Of a stretch of DNA of 64,000 nt, positions 11,299-22,308 are shown piece by piece. The DNA lies in contig NC_079211.1 in assembly GCF_029633865.1 (NCBI RefSeq), positions 3,824,247-3,888,246 of the forward strand. The letters are read 5' to 3'. The translations under genes and the position numbers were made by a program. The notes under the pieces were generated by a model. It saw nothing but the letters and a program-made list of their open reading frames with translations, had not been told where the DNA came from and ran no database searches. The DNA comes from Lampris incognitus. Taxonomy: Eukaryota > Chordata > Actinopteri > Lampriformes > Lampridae. Position 1 is the stretch's first letter, and each line of letters begins with the position of its first letter.

Positions 11299-13293
11299 AT
11301 GTTTGGCTGGGTTGATGTCAAACAAACAAAATCCATGATATGTACATATTTTTAAATACTTCTTAGAAAGGCGTTGCAATGTGAATATTAATGCCACGAG
11401 TTCTTCTCTTTGATAAAATATTCATAAGGGGATCATGCATACGGTGCATACGGTGCATAATGTGTTGCTGCTTTGATCAGGGCAGTGTGTAAACAGATGT
11501 AAGCAGTCTCCATGTGGCTTTTACAATAGTCCCTCATAAAGCGGTGCAGGAGACCGTGGTGTGGCTCTCTGCAGATGTGCGGGAACCTTTCCTGTTTTTG
11601 ACATGCATGTTTACACGTAACGTGGTTAGCTCTTCTCCAGAGTTACTACAACATGGGATCAGTTTACATGTGATGGGAAGAAGGGCGGGGATCAAACCTG
11701 CAGCAGCTCCAGATGGAGGAAACATACTGTTCTTCCTTGAATGCTTCATCTATGGTAGAGAAGGACACGGATGAGGAAGGGAGCCGGGGACACAAGGTTA
11801 TTTCATTGAAGCAAACGCGAGGATTTCCAGTGTAATTAGGAGGGAGGGGAAGACGATAATTAGGCTGATGAAGGAGAGGCAAGGTGTGGGAGGAGGGAAT
11901 GTGAAGCATCAGCCAGGCAAAGGTTGTTTTCCAGACAGGCGTTTTCTACCTGCAGTGTTTAGATGCCACCAAGCACTCTGCAGGGCTCTCCTCCTGCAGA
12001 CACTCCATTTCCCCCAATGTGATGTTTTTCTTTCTGCTGAAGGATTGATAAAAACACAATTTTTCTGAGGTTGAGAAAGAAAATTATCCAGAGCCTTTTA
12101 AGGGAACGTTCTCCCCACGACAGAAAACAGCGGCTTCAGCAGGTGGAACAATGAAACCCAGGACCTCTTCTTACTTCCCCCACCAGGGTCGACCACGGGC
12201 TTTTATGCTGATGAATTCACACCTCTCTATTTTCACCAATAGCAAGCTGCCGCCATGAAGGAAGGCTTCACAAAAAGCAGCTGAGTGTTCCCTCTTATGT
12301 GGCAATTACTCACGTGTCGGTGCATTATGATTCAGCCGGCCCCCTGGATCACCGCCTGCGTGCTGGCTGGAGGAGTGCCGGTCCGTGTGAGTGATGGCAA
12401 AAAGCAGCATGATAATGAGGTGGCGAGGAGACGAGGATGCAACGTTAAACGAGGCTCGGCCATTAAGAGATAGGTCCCCGCTCGAGCACAAGCCTGCTGC
12501 TTAATTGGTTCAGTTCATCATGGCCAAAAGCTGTAATTGGGTGACACACCGAAAGATGGATGGCTGCTTTGCCTCAGATGGTTTTAGTGTGATGTTGGTT
12601 TTGACTTTGTGTGTGTGTGTGTGTGTGTGTGTCTCTTGTGATTATCAGAATGAGACAGAGAGGGATGGAGAGATTATGTTATTACCGTCCATGATATCTA
12701 CAAAGGGAATGGGTTTTTGTGGCGACGGTTCCGGCGGGCATGTGGCCTTCCGTATAGTTTTCTAATAGTTGAGAATTAGAGAACGGGGCTTCCAAAGACG
12801 CTGAATGTGGGTGTCGAGCATCCACAGGTGGAATGAAAGTGAAGAGCAGCAGCCTACTCGTGCTGTGGAGGTAGGAGGTTGTAGTGTGAAGCCATCTCCT
12901 GTGTGTCTGCTGGAGGCCTTAACCGTATCCCAGCATCCATCTGTGTAAACTCCCTGATGTCAGCTTCTGCTCACAAGTAAGTGGAGGACCTCACAGACAG
13001 AGACGAGTCTGGGTTCAGAGTGAAGGCCTACAGTGAGGCTGGAGCCAGCAGACCCTCCTCTACTGCAGGACCAGTCCTGATCCACCACCAGCATCCATCT
13101 GTGGAAACTCCCAGATGTCAGCAGCTTTTCAGAAGTAGTGATTTCCTAATGTAGTGTCACCATCAAAGCATCACCCTTCATTCACGTTACTTCCAATATG
13201 AACATTAGAAACAAACGATGATATTGAGGCGATGCTGTTTTAAGAGGTTCTTTAATTACAACGTTTCAGCAGACATCATTGGCAGCTTCTTAC
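10801..13293. other. No gene seen; microsatellites and a possible conserved element
   Basis: No recognised gene. It holds a (TC)n-(TA)n tract at 11223-11300 and a (GT)n tract at 12608-12632. The stretch 12180-12560 has a texture seen in vertebrate conserved non-coding elements, including 'ttaattggttcag' and 'gctgtaattggg' homeodomain-like cores, but conservation cannot be judged from one sequence. Confidence 0.4.
11223..11300 (+). repeat. (TC)n followed by (TA)n
   Basis: About 60 bp of TC dinucleotides passing directly into about 18 bp of TA dinucleotides. Confidence 0.97.
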
Positions 13294-13339
13294 CACCGTC
13301 TGCTCGATGCCGTTGTTCATGTGTTCATGTTTGACAAGA
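13294..13339 (-). CDS. Candidate small coding exon, unidentified
   Basis: On the minus strand a long pyrimidine tract ending in 'ttccctgag' precedes a 46-bp open segment, followed by a consensus donor 'gtggtaagaag'. In the open frame it reads LVKHEHMNNGIEQTV, entering with one base of a split codon and leaving in phase 0. I do not recognise the peptide and see no partner exon nearby. Both splice signals are strong, but a 46-bp interval can arise by chance. Confidence 0.28.
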
Positions 13340-14020
13340 CTCAGGGAATTGAAGGGAAAAAAAAGAGAAGGGCTTTTTTCTGCATTTATTTCTGTCAACA
13401 TTGAAATGGCAGATCTGCGTGACAGTGAAAACAGCTCCTCTTTCCTTCCTAGTTTCTGAATAATTATGCTTCGCCTCCTCACAAAGGGATGCCATTATCT
13501 GGACAGATGTTGTGTTCAAACTTCTGCCCACGCGCTGCCCGGATGCTGTAATGCGACATGCTGCTTCCCCTCCAAACCACTGGCTGAGCTGCTGCCTCCT
13601 TTTCTGCTTATACACACGTTTACAGCTGAACGCTGGTTTTGGTTTTAACAGGCCTCAAACGATCCCTCTGGCTGTCAGAACACATGGACCAGAAACAAAA
13701 CTAACAGATAACGATCTCTGTGTGGCCTTCAATAAACACATGCTTTACATGCTACAAGACACAGCTGTGGGTGGAGGCAAAAAATGACCCCCATGTTGTT
13801 GTTGTTGTTCATACTTGGCAGATGTTGACAATGATGACAGTGATTAATGAACATTGCTATAAGTTGTACAGACGGGTGACAAATTAAAGTAAAAACCTGA
13901 ATGGTTGACCCCTACAGTGAGGGTTCCAGGGGTTTGCTATGCTGTGGGGGCAGGTTCCTGGCATGGTTTGGGTCCACTTGTCCCCTTGGGGGGGGTGGTC
14001 ACTGCAGATCGTTACATCAC
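13340..14020. other. No gene seen
   Basis: Unique-looking sequence without recognisable coding potential. Confidence 0.45.
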
Positions 14021-14539
14021 TGCTTCCAGTGTGGGAAGATGGCGGCGCAAATTCACGTTTGCGGCAGCCTCACCCAGTACAGGCCATGCTGTGTTTAAGT
14101 TTGCCTTGGTTTGATGGCTGGGAGAGCTGGCGTTGGATCAGCTGCGAGAGCTTGGTCTGCTGCGTCCTGTGGGCCCAGGGACCACGGCCCTGACCGGAGC
14201 TGTGCCCGAAGAGGTAACACCGAGGGCTGTCTGACAGGACACGGTAGTGGGGCAGGCTAAGCTAACTGCTAGCCCATGCAGACCGGCAGTTCCAATAACA
14301 CCGAGGGCGGTCTGGCGGTAGCCTCACTTAGCCTTGACTGTGTTTTTGGTGTCGTTGTGTGGAGTGCGGGTAGGTGTGTCAAAGGTGTCTGGCTGGGAGA
14401 GCTGGCATTGTATTGGCTGAGGGACCCTGGTCTGTTGCATCCTTTGGGCCCAAGGACCACGGTCCTGACCGGAGCTGTGCCCAAAGAGGAAACACCGAGG
14501 GCAGTCTGACAGGACATGGAAGCGGGGCAGGCTAAGCTA
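14021..14539 (+). repeat. AAGATGG interspersed repeat, copy 1
   Basis: GC-rich interspersed repeat beginning 'tgtgggaagatggcggcgc'. The AAGATGGCGGC start resembles a YY1 site as found at the 5' end of some L1-type LINEs. An internal module ('ggctgggagagctgg' to 'gctaagctaac') occurs twice, at about 14113-14295 and 14390-14535. This copy stops within the second module. No open frame. It could be a LINE 5' untranslated region or a non-autonomous element. Family name unknown. Confidence 0.75.
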
Positions 14540-14684
14540 CGTTATACGTTAATTATAAGATATTAACAAAAAGTTATACTGAGAAATGACCAACTGATAT
14601 CTGGGGGTCCTCGAGTCAATATTGTTCTGTGTGGAGTTTGCATGATCCTCCTATTGGTTGGAGGCCATGAGACTCTAAATGGTT

Positions 14685-14801
<117 letters not shown>

Positions 14802-15384
14802 CTGATGTAGGCTCCCACCATGCAACTCAGGAAAAGAAATGGAATGAAAAGGATTTAGCGGGTATTAAATGCGAGTGAAGGAATAAACCTGCTATTTACT
14901 AGATGCTGGCTGGGGTTCCACACGGGTGGAGTCTACACTGTGGGAGAATTTTCTTCTCGACACACTGGTTTTCATAGTCAATCAGTCAATATCCAATACC
15001 GTGTAGTCTGATGTGAATAGGTTTATTGTTAGTATCACAAAAATAGGTACAACAACATACCAAGTTGGTCCATGGAGCAACTGGCCAGACTTCCTGATGC
15101 ACACGCCTTCATGCCATGATTTAGTCCCACCTACTGTGGGGCTTAACCTTTGACCACACCTTTGATTTTAGCGACTAGAATCGCGCCAAATTTATATTCC
15201 ATTATCTCCTTAGTTATAAATAGAATCATCCCGAATTCATACCCCATTATATTTTCATTTGTGCCCTTTAGTGGTATTAACATGTACTATACTGTACTTC
15301 TTGATTCCCTTATTTTCCATAGGCCATTTAGTGACATAGGATTTTCTAAACTTACCCTGCCTTGAGACACTATTATTTCCAGTT

Positions 15385-15620
15385 GCAATATATCTGGGAT
15401 AAAAAATAACTGTTTACAACATATCAGGATAAAAAGAATAACTTTACGACATATCTAAGATAGAAAAATAACTGTTTACAACATATCTAAGATAAAACAA
15501 TAACTGTTTAGAACATATCTAAGATAAAACAATAACTGTTTACAACATATCCAAGATAAAACAAAAATAACTTTATGACATAGCTAAGATAAAAAATAAG
15601 GGTTAACAACATATCTAGAA
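15385..15620 (+). repeat. Degenerate 31-32-bp tandem repeat
   Basis: Seven to eight imperfect copies of a unit with 'aacatatctaagataaaac' followed by 'aataactgttta'. AT-rich and non-coding. Confidence 0.85.
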
Positions 15621-15966
15621 TAAACCAGCTGAATTTGATTTGTAATAATGGTACATTCTACACAGGTAAACACATACATTGTACATCTAAACTTTGTTGA
15701 TTATTTACCTTTTATTATGATAAACCTAATTACTGTAAATACTGAAATTATTTCCCACAACACCTCCCGTCATCCCCCAGTGGAGGAGCTGCGGTAGATG
15801 AACCCACAGCTAGGAAACACATTTGGAGCATGTGATGCGGGTTTTAACATGTGACGGTATGGTACGGTACGGTGTGCTGCTGGTTTGTGTTGTATGTTAG
15901 TGTGCAGTTACATTACACACCTACTACAATGGACACCTGCTCTGCTCAACCAAGTTAAAATAAGTT

Positions 15967-15968
<2 letters not shown>

Positions 15969-16049
<81 letters not shown>
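15969..16049 (+). repeat. (TC)n microsatellite
   Basis: About 80 bp of TC dinucleotide with one CG interruption. It adjoins the left target duplication of the LINE at 16059-17231. A second TC array lies on that LINE's other side, so the LINE appears to have inserted within a TC array. Confidence 0.97.
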
Positions 16050-16057
<8 letters not shown>

Positions 16058-16058
16058 C

Positions 16059-17231
16059 AATTCAATTCAATTCAATTCAATATGTGCTTTATTGGCATGA
16101 CATACATTTGTGTACATATTGCCAAAGCATGTAAAACAACAACACAATACAACAATGATTATAATAATAACAACAACAGTGATTATAATAATAACAGCAA
16201 CAACAACAATGATTATGATATTAAATAACAATAGTAGCAATAGGTGCCGTCATCCACTATCTCTCAGGTTGTGGCAAGATAATATAAATCTTGCTGCAAT
16301 GTTCGCCGCTGGCCCCCCTCCCAGGACCCCCCGCAGCTTACCTGCGTCGTCCATTTCCTGGTACTCTGGAATCACATGTTCCAGTTCCTTGACAAAAGCC
16401 CGGCGCTGTTTTTCAAATCTGTCACATTTAAGGAGGAAGTGCCCCTCTGTCTCCACCTCATCTGTCATGCACTGACCACATGATCGTTGCTCTTTTGGCA
16501 ACCACGTCTTTTTGTGTCTCCCCTTTTCAATGGCTAGACTGTGGTCTCTGAGCCTGTATTTGGTGAGGGTCTGTCTCTGCTTCCTGTCTCTGACGGTTAA
16601 GAGGTGTTCTTCCAAATCATAGTTTGTTTTTAGGGCCCAATAGACTTCTAGTTTGTTTTGAGTTTTGATTTCAGCGTTCCAATGTTTCAGATAATTGTTC
16701 TTGCTTTGTTTTATAGCCTGATTTATCGTAAACTTTGTTTGGGATGCAGTGCTGGCCTGAGGTTGGCTGGTCTTAGTATTTGTTACAGGGTTAGTGAGTC
16801 TCAGAGCCAGCTGCTTCAGGGGACTCTTTTCGGGGTTCAGTTCTTGGGTTTTCAGAGCTTTAAAGTGCAGTGTATTTGTTGGGCTTGTATTTAAGTGCAT
16901 CCAGAAATTTAGAGATCTTTTTTGTACATTTCTCAATAATGGAAACCGGCCTAATTCTGCCCTACATGCGTTGTTTGGTGTTTTCCTTTGTATTTTCAGA
17001 ATCATTCTACAGAATTCAGCATGTAGGGTTTCTGCTGGATGCTTGTCCCATCTAGTGTAGCTGGAAAGACTGAGTGGACCCCATACCTCACTTCCATATA
17101 GTGCAATGGGCAGAATTACACTATCAAACAGTTTGCACCAGATGGAGATTGGTATATCAATGTTAAAGAATTTATTTTTAATTGCATATAGAGCTCTGCC
17201 AGCTTTTTGTTTTAGGTTATTCACTGCCCTA
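16059..17231 (-). mobile_element. 5'-truncated LINE in a TC array
   Basis: Minus-strand LINE fragment. Its 3' tail is a TTGAA-type repeat (attcaattcaatt on the plus strand at 16059-16080), followed by the teleost 3'-end signature 'tttattggcatgac'. An 11-bp direct repeat CTGTCGCTCTC (16048-16058 and 17232-17242) brackets it exactly, fixing both ends. Only the C-terminal part of the ORF2-type protein is included, so the copy is 5'-truncated. I cannot assign the clade with confidence. Confidence 0.88.
16250..17224 (-). CDS. LINE ORF2 C-terminal region
   Basis: A 324-codon open frame, unusually intact for a fossil copy, covering the region downstream of the reverse transcriptase core. Visible landmarks are 'LPIALYGSEVWGPL' near residues 36-49, 'RKTPNNACRAELGRFPL' near 80-97, and a Cys-x2-Cys-x9-His-x4-Cys knuckle (CGQC...EGHFLLKC) in the last quarter. 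Such a knuckle near the C-terminus is known in several LINE clades and may contact nucleic acid. The frame has no catalytic domain and presumably no function of its own. The start is set by truncation, not by a true initiator. Confidence 0.75.
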   Translation of the reverse strand: MNNLKQKAGRALYAIKNKFFNIDIPISIWCKLFDSVILPIALYGSEVWGPLSLSSYTRWDKHPAETLHAEFCRMILKIQRKTPNNACRAELGRFPLLRNVQKRSLNFWMHLNTSPTNTLHFKALKTQELNPEKSPLKQLALRLTNPVTNTKTSQPQASTASQTKFTINQAIKQSKNNYLKHWNAEIKTQNKLEVYWALKTNYDLEEHLLTVRDRKQRQTLTKYRLRDHSLAIEKGRHKKTWLPKEQRSCGQCMTDEVETEGHFLLKCDRFEKQRRAFVKELEHVIPEYQEMDDAGKLRGVLGGGPAANIAARFILSCHNLRDSG

Positions 17232-17234
17232 CTG

Positions 17235-17235
<1 letters not shown>

Positions 17236-17285
<50 letters not shown>

Positions 17286-17305
17286 GGATGGCTGTCTCTC
17301 TCTCC

Positions 17306-17338
<33 letters not shown>

Positions 17339-17364
17339 TCGCTCTCTCTAACCGTGAGCCTTCT

Positions 17365-17407
<43 letters not shown>

Positions 17408-17463
17408 TCTCGCTCTCTCTAACTGTGAGCCTTCTGGGTGTGTGTGTGTGTGTGTGTGTGTGT
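17236..17463 (+). repeat. Compound (TC)n/(GT)n array with duplicated spacer
   Basis: TC array at 17236-17282, then GT arrays at about 17308-17337, 17369-17407 and 17438-17463. The spacer 'ctctctaac' + 'gtgagccttctgggtg' occurs twice (17344-17368 and 17414-17438), so spacer and array were duplicated together. Confidence 0.92.
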
Positions 17464-17748
17464 CATGGCTGTCCCAGTGGTGCCCTGCACCGGTTTTGCC
17501 GACAAACAGCTGACCCATTTTTCTTTGGTGTTGAAGGAAGCGGACATCTGAACAAAGAGAGGTAGGGGAGGAGGAAGGGGAGGAGGGGGGTGGTGTGTAC
17601 AGATCAGTTCCTCTGCTTTATCCAGGCTTGTGGATTAATTACTCCATACCTGTAACCGCATCTTGCGCTGAGCGAGGGGCTCTGGCGTCGCCTGAATCAA
17701 TAATGCATTTTTCTGTCTCTCCATTTAATTTGCTGACGAGTGCGTGTG

Positions 17749-17820
<72 letters not shown>

Positions 17821-18195
17821 TACAGTTCTTCAGCAGGAGACACTGGATACCGAAAGTGCAACACTCCCATCCGTCCCTGTGATTAGCTGACAAATTGATT
17901 GCGTCTTAATATTCCCTATGAATGGAGCGTAATGGGAGAGAAGCGATGTTGGGTTATCGCATCAGTTTGCGGAATAGTTTGTAAAAATGCGGCCAGACTT
18001 TGGGACGGGTCCAGTGACACGCTGCTCATTGTTCCTCGGGACATAGGGGACGGTAAGTGTGTGACATTAGCTTGGAGACCGCTAGCATAGCATAGTTTAG
18101 CATAGCACTGGATGAAGTTCACAGATGTTGAACAGCACAAGGTGATAGCGGTAAACACACGGTAGGTTATCTGATCCTGTGTCATTCACCTGCTG
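17464..18195. other. No firm gene; (CA)n and a weak exon candidate
   Basis: A (CA)n array lies at 17751-17819. The segment 17966-18052 is open in one frame and ends at a good splice donor (gacggtaagtg), but its acceptor is weak, so I treat it as a lead only. Confidence 0.4.
17751..17819 (+). repeat. (CA)n microsatellite
   Basis: Nearly 70 bp of pure CA dinucleotide. Confidence 0.98.
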
Positions 18196-18199
18196 TGTG

Positions 18200-18838
18200 T
18201 TTGTGGATGAGTTGTTGCATCAAGTGAAGGAGTTCAAGTATCTCGGGGTCTTGTTCACGAGTGAGGGTAGGATGGAGCAGGAGACTGACAGGCGGATTGG
18301 TGCAGCATCAGCAGTAATGTGGACGTTGTATTGGACCGTTGTCGTGAAAAGGGATTCCAGCAAAGCTCTCAGTTTACCAGTCAGTCTTTGTTCCAACCCT
18401 CACCTAAGGTCATGAGCTTTGGGTAGTGATCGAAAGGGTGAGATGGCAGATACAAGCGGCTGGAATGAGTATCCTCAGTAGGGTGTCTGGGCTCATTTTT
18501 AGAGATAGGGTGAGGAGCTCGGACATCCGGAGGGAGCTCGGAGTAGAGCCGCTACTCCTTCACGTCGAAAGGAGCCAGTTGAGGTGGTTCGGGCATCTGA
18601 TCAGGATGCCTCCTGGGCACCTTCCTTTGGAGGTTTTCCAGGCAACCGGGAGGAGACCCCGGGGTAGACCCAGAACTTGCTGGAGGGATTACATGTCCAA
18701 TCTGGCCTGGGAACACTGTGGGATCCCCCAGGAGGAGCTGGAGGGTGTTGCTGGGGAGAGGGACGTCTGGAGTGCCCTACTTAGCTTGCTGCCACCATGA
18801 CCCGACCCCGGAGAAGTGGCTGATGATGAATGAATGAA
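18200..18838 (+). mobile_element. Rex3-like LINE 3' end
   Basis: The plus strand encodes the C-terminal end of a Rex3-type (RTE clade) LINE protein: 'VKEFKYLGVLFTSEGRMEQE', 'RRELGVEPLL', 'SQLRWFGHLIRMPPGHLP' and 'GRRPRGRPRTCWRDY'. A frame break occurs between 18415 and 18426. The coding part ends near 18800 and a GAATG-type tail follows at about 18820-18840. A related copy in reverse lies at 48630-49125. The family attribution comes from recognised protein motifs. Confidence 0.85.
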
Positions 18839-19098
18839 AGAATGTTTGTGTGTGTTTTGTCTTGAATTGAAGGAGCAGCAGTTAAAACACTTATTATAAT
18901 GTATGATCTATTTTCTGTGAGTAGTGTTGGTTTGTGTTGTCCTGTCGAAGTGCCTTCTTGGAGCTCTGCAGACCTTCAGCTGGCATGCTGTGCAGGTGCT
19001 GAGCTGTGCAGGGTGAAGTTAAAACGTTTATCACGGCATGTCTACGCAAATCATTGTGTCTGTGAACATAAACCAAAGGTGACAAACAATCTGATTAT

Positions 19099-19519
19099 CA
19101 GGGTTCCCACGTGTCCTGGAAAACCTGGAAAATAGCTGACCAACTTTCCAGTCATGGAAAACACATAGAAAATCAGAGAAAAACTAAATGTCCTTGAAAA
19201 TCATGTGTTGTCCTGGAAAATTATTTCAACATTCTTCTATTTTCCTTTAGCTTAGCATTAACTAATAGGCGATCTATCAGAGCTCCCCAAAACGAATATT
19301 TCCCATAGTTCTCACCTGCATTATTCTATGATCAATTTGTCATAGTTTCTAAGCATGTAAGAGATGAGTTCATAGACAAGTTATAGCCAGACACTGCACA
19401 TCTTTTAGATCAGACTTCCACAGAGAGGAACATATTAGTGTATGGTGCGCTCACCGTCTGTCATATCATACCTGGAAAAGTCCTGGTAAACGATCTCTAG
19501 GAAAGAGTGGGGAACCGTG
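19099..19519. mobile_element. hAT-like MITE (ggttccc family)
   Basis: Starts 'cagggttcccacgtgtcctgg' less the last base and ends 'gagtggggaaccgtg', giving inverted ends around GGTTCCC(C)AC. The subterminal region repeats 'cctggaaaa' motifs. The sequence 'gattat' flanks both sides (19093-19098 and 19520-19525), part of a presumed 8-bp duplication. No coding sequence. Confidence 0.6.
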
Positions 19520-19525
19520 GATTAT

Positions 19526-20326
19526 GAAGAACCTTACCGAGCTGCCTACGCCGATGCTCAACCTCATCACTGATGTGATATTTTAATAATCTGTTTAGGG
19601 GACATGTAGTCCAACCATATGCCAGGAAATGCAAAAATCTAATTTTTATCTTCTGACTTGGCTGTACTTTGCGTGTATTTCATACACCGGTGGATGCTGC
19701 TGTATGTTGTTTACAACTGTAATTTTCATCACACTTCTAAGTGAGTTTCACTCGCTCGACAAAATCAAATGCAATTGCAAAACAAATGGCCATGTAGCGT
19801 AATGCAATGGATGGCCTGACCAGCTCCTAGGGGACCAGCAGCAGTTTGGTAATAGGCTCGCTGTTGGCAGGTATCACTGTTGGGATTCTCTACAGAGTCT
19901 CTGATTGGGAATAAGATGCCAGGGCTGTCACTACACTGCTCACTAATTGGAGATTCTGTTGGGTTTACCAACAGCAAAACAATGCATAAGCCATTAGAAT
20001 GTCCTGAATCCATATGTCCAAAATAATCAACCCATAAAGGAGGGAAACGGTGGAGCACTCTCGCTCCATACCACGAGACAGGGACGTCTCAGCAGCCCAT
20101 AATGCAGCGTCCCAGTCGAACTGTATTCATGTAGTTAATGTCCTATAGAACAGTAGAAAGTGAGAAAAGTGCGTTCGTTAGTGGTTTAATTTGAGTGCCA
20201 ACCAGCAGTGTTGAGCAGGATACAGACTTGGGTTGGAGGTCCACCCCAGTTGGGATTTCTTCTACTTCTTCCATCTGGGTCAGTTTGTACGTTATATTGT
20301 CTTTGAGCCAGGCAAACATTGCCCTT
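19526..20326. other. No gene seen
   Basis: Unique-looking sequence. No recognised gene or repeat. Confidence 0.45.
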
Positions 20327-20402
20327 GCAAATAAAGCAGTTCATGATTGGTCAAATAAAGCAGTTCGTGATTGGTCAAATGAAGCAGGTTGTGATTGGTC
20401 AA
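20327..20402 (+). repeat. 25-bp repeat, three copies
   Basis: Three tandem copies of a unit with 'aaataaagcagttcgtgatt' + 'ggtc', a few mismatches, immediately left of a hAT insertion. Confidence 0.9.
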
Positions 20403-20697
20403 TGCTTCGTCCATAGTAGGGGTGGGACGATTCACAAATCTCACGGTTCGATACGTCTCACGATTCAGGGCTCGTGGTTTCCATTCAGTACGCTACAGTG
20501 GACGCCGTGGTAAGCCAGAGACAAGACACCGTTGCAGTTGTCTATTGTCCATTTATTTTAAGAATGAGGCCCAACATGTTGGCATTATCAAGGCATGTAT
20601 TCACACGTAATGCAAGAGCAACATTTTTAACAACATGTTGCACCATCTTTTCTTGTTGTGTGACATAATTGATTTACTTTAAAACTTGAAACTTTAA

Positions 20698-21545
20698 GAA
20701 CTACTAGAACGACCAAGGAGGTCATTTTGACTGTTTTGGATTTTCAAAGTTCAATAACTTCGTAAAAAAAAACAGAAAAAAGATACAGACCTGCCACTCC
20801 CTGAATGCTCCTAAAATTGCACATATTTGCATTAAAATTAGTTTTAGGTCAGTTGCACAACAAAGTTATAAGATGGATTGCATTTATATAAGATCTACTT
20901 AAAATGACCTCGAGCGGTCAAAATGACTGAGCGTATTTTCTGCGTCATCGTGTGCGTCATGTCAGTATTTATGTGTGGGTCGCATCATTTCCTTCACAAC
21001 GTTCAGTTCCTTTTTTAATGTCCGGTTTTATAGGCCTTGCTATGTTTGTTAGATTAGCAGTATGTGTTTTCCATTTTGTTTGTCAGGTAACATGTCCAAC
21101 ATGTCCGGGTACAGACGCCGTTACAGACGCACCATGAAAACCACCGAGGTGTTGCAGTATTTACAGGTGTTGGACAGCCGCCATTTTAAACTGTTTGAAA
21201 AATAGTATTGTAACGATCACGGATGTGTAGACTCGCTAGCCTGTTGGCTAACGGGTCAGACCCTTTAGTCAACTGTTTAATGTAGTCACCTGTGGTGCGG
21301 GAGACCCGGGTTCGCGTCCTGGCTGCAGCGGATTCCCGGCTGCCCCCTGAATTCCCTACAGTACTGAAGTTGTTAAAATGTTAATTTTGGTGTCAGTCGT
21401 TTCCTCACAGACATACTAACATATGTAATGCATTAATATCTCAATTTGGTATTTATCTTGACAGAATATAGAGTTTAAAAACCGGCGGTCATTTTGACCG
21501 CCCATAGTCATTTTAGGTAGGAGGGAAATCCTGGTAGTTCTAGTG
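20698..21545 (+). mobile_element. piggyBac-like deletion derivative, copy 1
   Basis: Bounded by TTAA on both sides (20694-20697 and 21546-21549), the piggyBac target. Imperfect inverted ends read 'ctactagaacgacc' on the left and 'cactagaactacc' on the complementary right. Both ends carry a 'gGTCATTTTGACC'-like palindromic block. At about 21090-21170 a short start-like coding remnant (MSNMSGYRRRYRRTM, then TTEVLQYLQVLDS) resembles the N-terminus of piggyBac transposases. The rest of the transposase is gone. Within it, 21230-21350 is tRNA-like. Confidence 0.72.
21230..21350 (+). repeat. tRNA-like module inside the piggyBac derivative
   Basis: Contains a box-A-like 'tagtcaactgtttaatg' and a box-B-like 'gggttcgcgtcct' at about 21308-21320. 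The same module recurs at about 26370-26490 in the second piggyBac-like copy, so it was part of the element before it spread. It may be an old SINE head. Not a functional tRNA gene: no clean cloverleaf. Confidence 0.5.
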
Positions 21546-21648
21546 TTAATGATACACACGATCTCGCAAAATAGGGAGCATCTCGAACCGTGAAGACTCT
21601 CGAACGATTCGGAATTTGATCCAGTATCATCCCACCCTTAGTCTATAT

Positions 21649-22308
21649 CAGCAGTCACCTCATCGATTTGTGCCCGAGAGAATGTTGAGCCGATTAAGAC
21701 GCCATGTAATTCTGTGGGAGAAGGCAAACTAACAAACACCCTCCTGCTCCTCCACCGGCCCTCGCTGCACCTTAAGGGGGCCCATGTGGGTCACGTGCAA
21801 GAGGGTATGGTTTGAATCTCTTATCGGGATTCACTCCACTAATCTGAAACAGCAGCTTAAATTTAATTGCTTATTAAATCAACATTAACCTTCTGACACC
21901 ATTTGTGACTGAATAATACCACTGTGCAGCCAGTTACCCAACTTTTTTTTCTTCATCTACCTTTTTTACTCGTTCCTGATTCTGAGCATGGTGAGAGAGG
22001 AGAAGACTGCATTTGTTTTGTTTTGGAGTGTCTCTAAGCATTTACAGTGTGTACCACTAAAGACTGTCTACTGCCTGGAACTACATTTACTAAGCGTGAT
22101 ACCAGTTGGTTAGCGGGCCATTTTCTTCCAATGACTATGCTGTTTTAGTTGACAGATAACTGTACCAGAAGTAGTAGGGTGCTGTTTTGTCTAAGTGGAC
22201 TTAACTGAAATCGACTTTGGGCAGAATTTGAATCAACAGGAGAAACTTAAAATAGCTAGAGGAGTGCAGATCTCCTCCAGGTGACCATATCTCCCCTCCT
22301 CAGTGCCT
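21649..22308. other. No gene seen
   Basis: Unique-looking sequence, nothing recognised. Confidence 0.45.

Larger units (their letters stand above)
20417..21640. mobile_element. hAT-like element hosting a piggyBac-like element
   Basis: Left end 'taggggtgggacgat', right end 'atcatcccaccctta': inverted ends of the TAGGGGTGGGAYGAT type. Eight-base flanks GTCCATAG (20409-20416) and GTCTATAT (21641-21648) match at six of eight positions. Only about 370 bp belongs to this element. The middle is a later insertion (20694-21549). Confidence 0.75.

Noticed and set aside
15357..15395. Minus-strand ~38-bp exon with strong donor
   Set aside because: Overlaps the degenerate 31-bp tandem repeat, whose units supply the acceptor-like sequence.
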